From NCBI RefSeq assembly GCF_040566545.1, contig NZ_JBEWZI010000004.1, forward strand, positions 182,493-246,492: DNA of 64,000 nt, read 5' to 3'. A program made the position numbers and the translations under genes. The DNA is from Uliginosibacterium flavum. GTDB lineage: Bacteria > Pseudomonadota > Gammaproteobacteria > Burkholderiales > Rhodocyclaceae. The notes under the pieces were generated by a model. That model did no database searches. It was not told where the DNA came from and saw only the letters and a list, made by a program, of their open reading frames with translations. Of this stretch, positions 63,518 through 64,000 are shown in pieces. Position 1 is the stretch's first letter. Each line of letters begins with the position of its first letter.

Positions 63518-64000
63518 CTAAAACTTGACGAAGTCGCGATCCGAAGGCTCGACACCGGAAGATCCACGCAGCGTACGGCGCGTGGAACGCATGGCTTTGT
63601 CCGCCACACCCGGTGAGCTGCCCCCGGCGACCTTGAAGAAGGCCATCAGCTGCTGCAGTTGCTCGGCCTGGCCGCTCATTTCCTCGGCGGTCGCGGCGAG
63701 CTCTTCAGAGGCTGACGCGTTCTGTTGCGTCAGTTGTGAGAGCTGACCCAGCGCGGTATTGATCTGGCCGACACCGCCCGACTGTTCGTTGGACGCGGCG
63801 GCGATTTCCTGCACCAGCTCGGCCGTCTTCTGGATCGAGGGGACGATTTCATCGAGCAGTTTGCCGGCCTTGCCGGCCAGATCCACGCTGCCGCTGGCCA
63901 GTTCGCCGATCTCCTGCGCCGCCACCTGGCTGCGTTCGGCCAGCTTGCGCACTTCGGCCGCGACCACCGCGAAGCCCTTGCCGTGCTCACCGGCACGCGC
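63518..64000 (-). CDS. methyl-accepting chemotaxis protein, C-terminal fragment
   Basis: 161 codons, open at the right edge. It starts inside the signalling hairpin: GKGFAVVAAEVRKLAERS followed by AAQEI is the highly conserved receptor tip region. The descending coiled coil (VQEIAAASNEQSGGVGQINT, ALGQLSQLTQQNASASEELA, ATAEEMSGQAEQL) contains the C-terminal methylation region. The tail ends DRDFVKF, without an evident NWETF-type CheR/CheB tether. The sensor part is outside the window. Confidence 0.95.
   Translation of the reverse strand, partial: ARAGEHGKGFAVVAAEVRKLAERSQVAAQEIGELASGSVDLAGKAGKLLDEIVPSIQKTAELVQEIAAASNEQSGGVGQINTALGQLSQLTQQNASASEELAATAEEMSGQAEQLQQLMAFFKVAGGSSPGVADKAMRSTRRTLRGSSGVEPSDRDFVKF

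Overview
The window looks like a chromosomal segment of a GC-rich, flagellated betaproteobacterium. The block leuC-leuD-leuB-asd-fimV is the usual betaproteobacterial order. FlhF/FlhG/FliA, LapD/LapG, a PEP-CTERM protein and a pectate lyase with a polyserine linker would suit the Rhodocyclales, but that finer placement is only an inference. No rRNA, tRNA, CRISPR array, phage or insertion sequence was recognised.

Layout. (1) 1-5.2 kb, minus strand: start of fimV, then asd, leuB, leuD and leuC (aspartate and leucine biosynthesis), with a candidate 38-residue peptide between asd and leuB. (2) 5.2-8.8 kb: a small accessory patch with an FRG-domain gene and an MltR-like gene, both visibly lower in GC, around a GC-rich XRE/MmyB regulator, then a TauE/SafE exporter and a GNAT acetyltransferase. 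(3) 9-13.1 kb, minus strand: flhF, a divergent flhG without a P-loop, fliA and motC. (4) 13.7-18.3 kb: lapD, lapG and a divergent TolC-type outer membrane protein with an extra C-terminal domain, i.e. c-di-GMP control of a type I secreted adhesin that lies elsewhere. (5) 18.3-23 kb: small stress-type proteins (DUF5610, a 53-residue basic protein, PRC-barrel, a plasmid-stabilisation-like protein), a secreted pectate lyase and a PEP-CTERM protein. (6) 23.3-33.1 kb: mfd, pntB, pntA, CorA, aat and ate.

(7) 33.4-51.2 kb, plus strand, is the most unusual part: eleven signalling genes, mostly joined by 1-7 base overlaps. They encode response regulators, soluble and membrane histidine kinases, a REC-HD-GYP protein, a REC-like/PAS/GGDEF/EAL/REC protein, a DctP-type solute-binding protein without a signal peptide, an MglA-like GTPase and, last, a response-regulator receiver fused to a PilB/GspE-type secretion ATPase. 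No protein in this block has a recognisable DNA-binding domain. The outputs appear to be c-di-GMP turnover, a polarity-type GTPase and a pilus or secretion motor. I infer a phosphorelay that acts directly on a type IV pilus-like machine. (8) 51.4-61.5 kb, minus strand: two further orphan solute-binding proteins, a hemerythrin-histidine kinase, a PAS/Cys-cluster protein, a Cache-PAS-GGDEF cyclase and a Cache-PAS-GGDEF-EAL protein. (9) 61.5-64 kb: cheB, cheD and the C-terminal end of a chemoreceptor.

Intergenic gaps are loaded with three families of short palindromic repeats: REP-like GTAGGAGCG palindromes, a CTTCAAG-type hairpin family, and a CTCTCCC/GGGAGAG family. A copy of the last sits in frame inside mfd. 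A separate 100-bp element with perfect 17-bp inverted ends supplies the last codons and stop of the DUF5610 gene.
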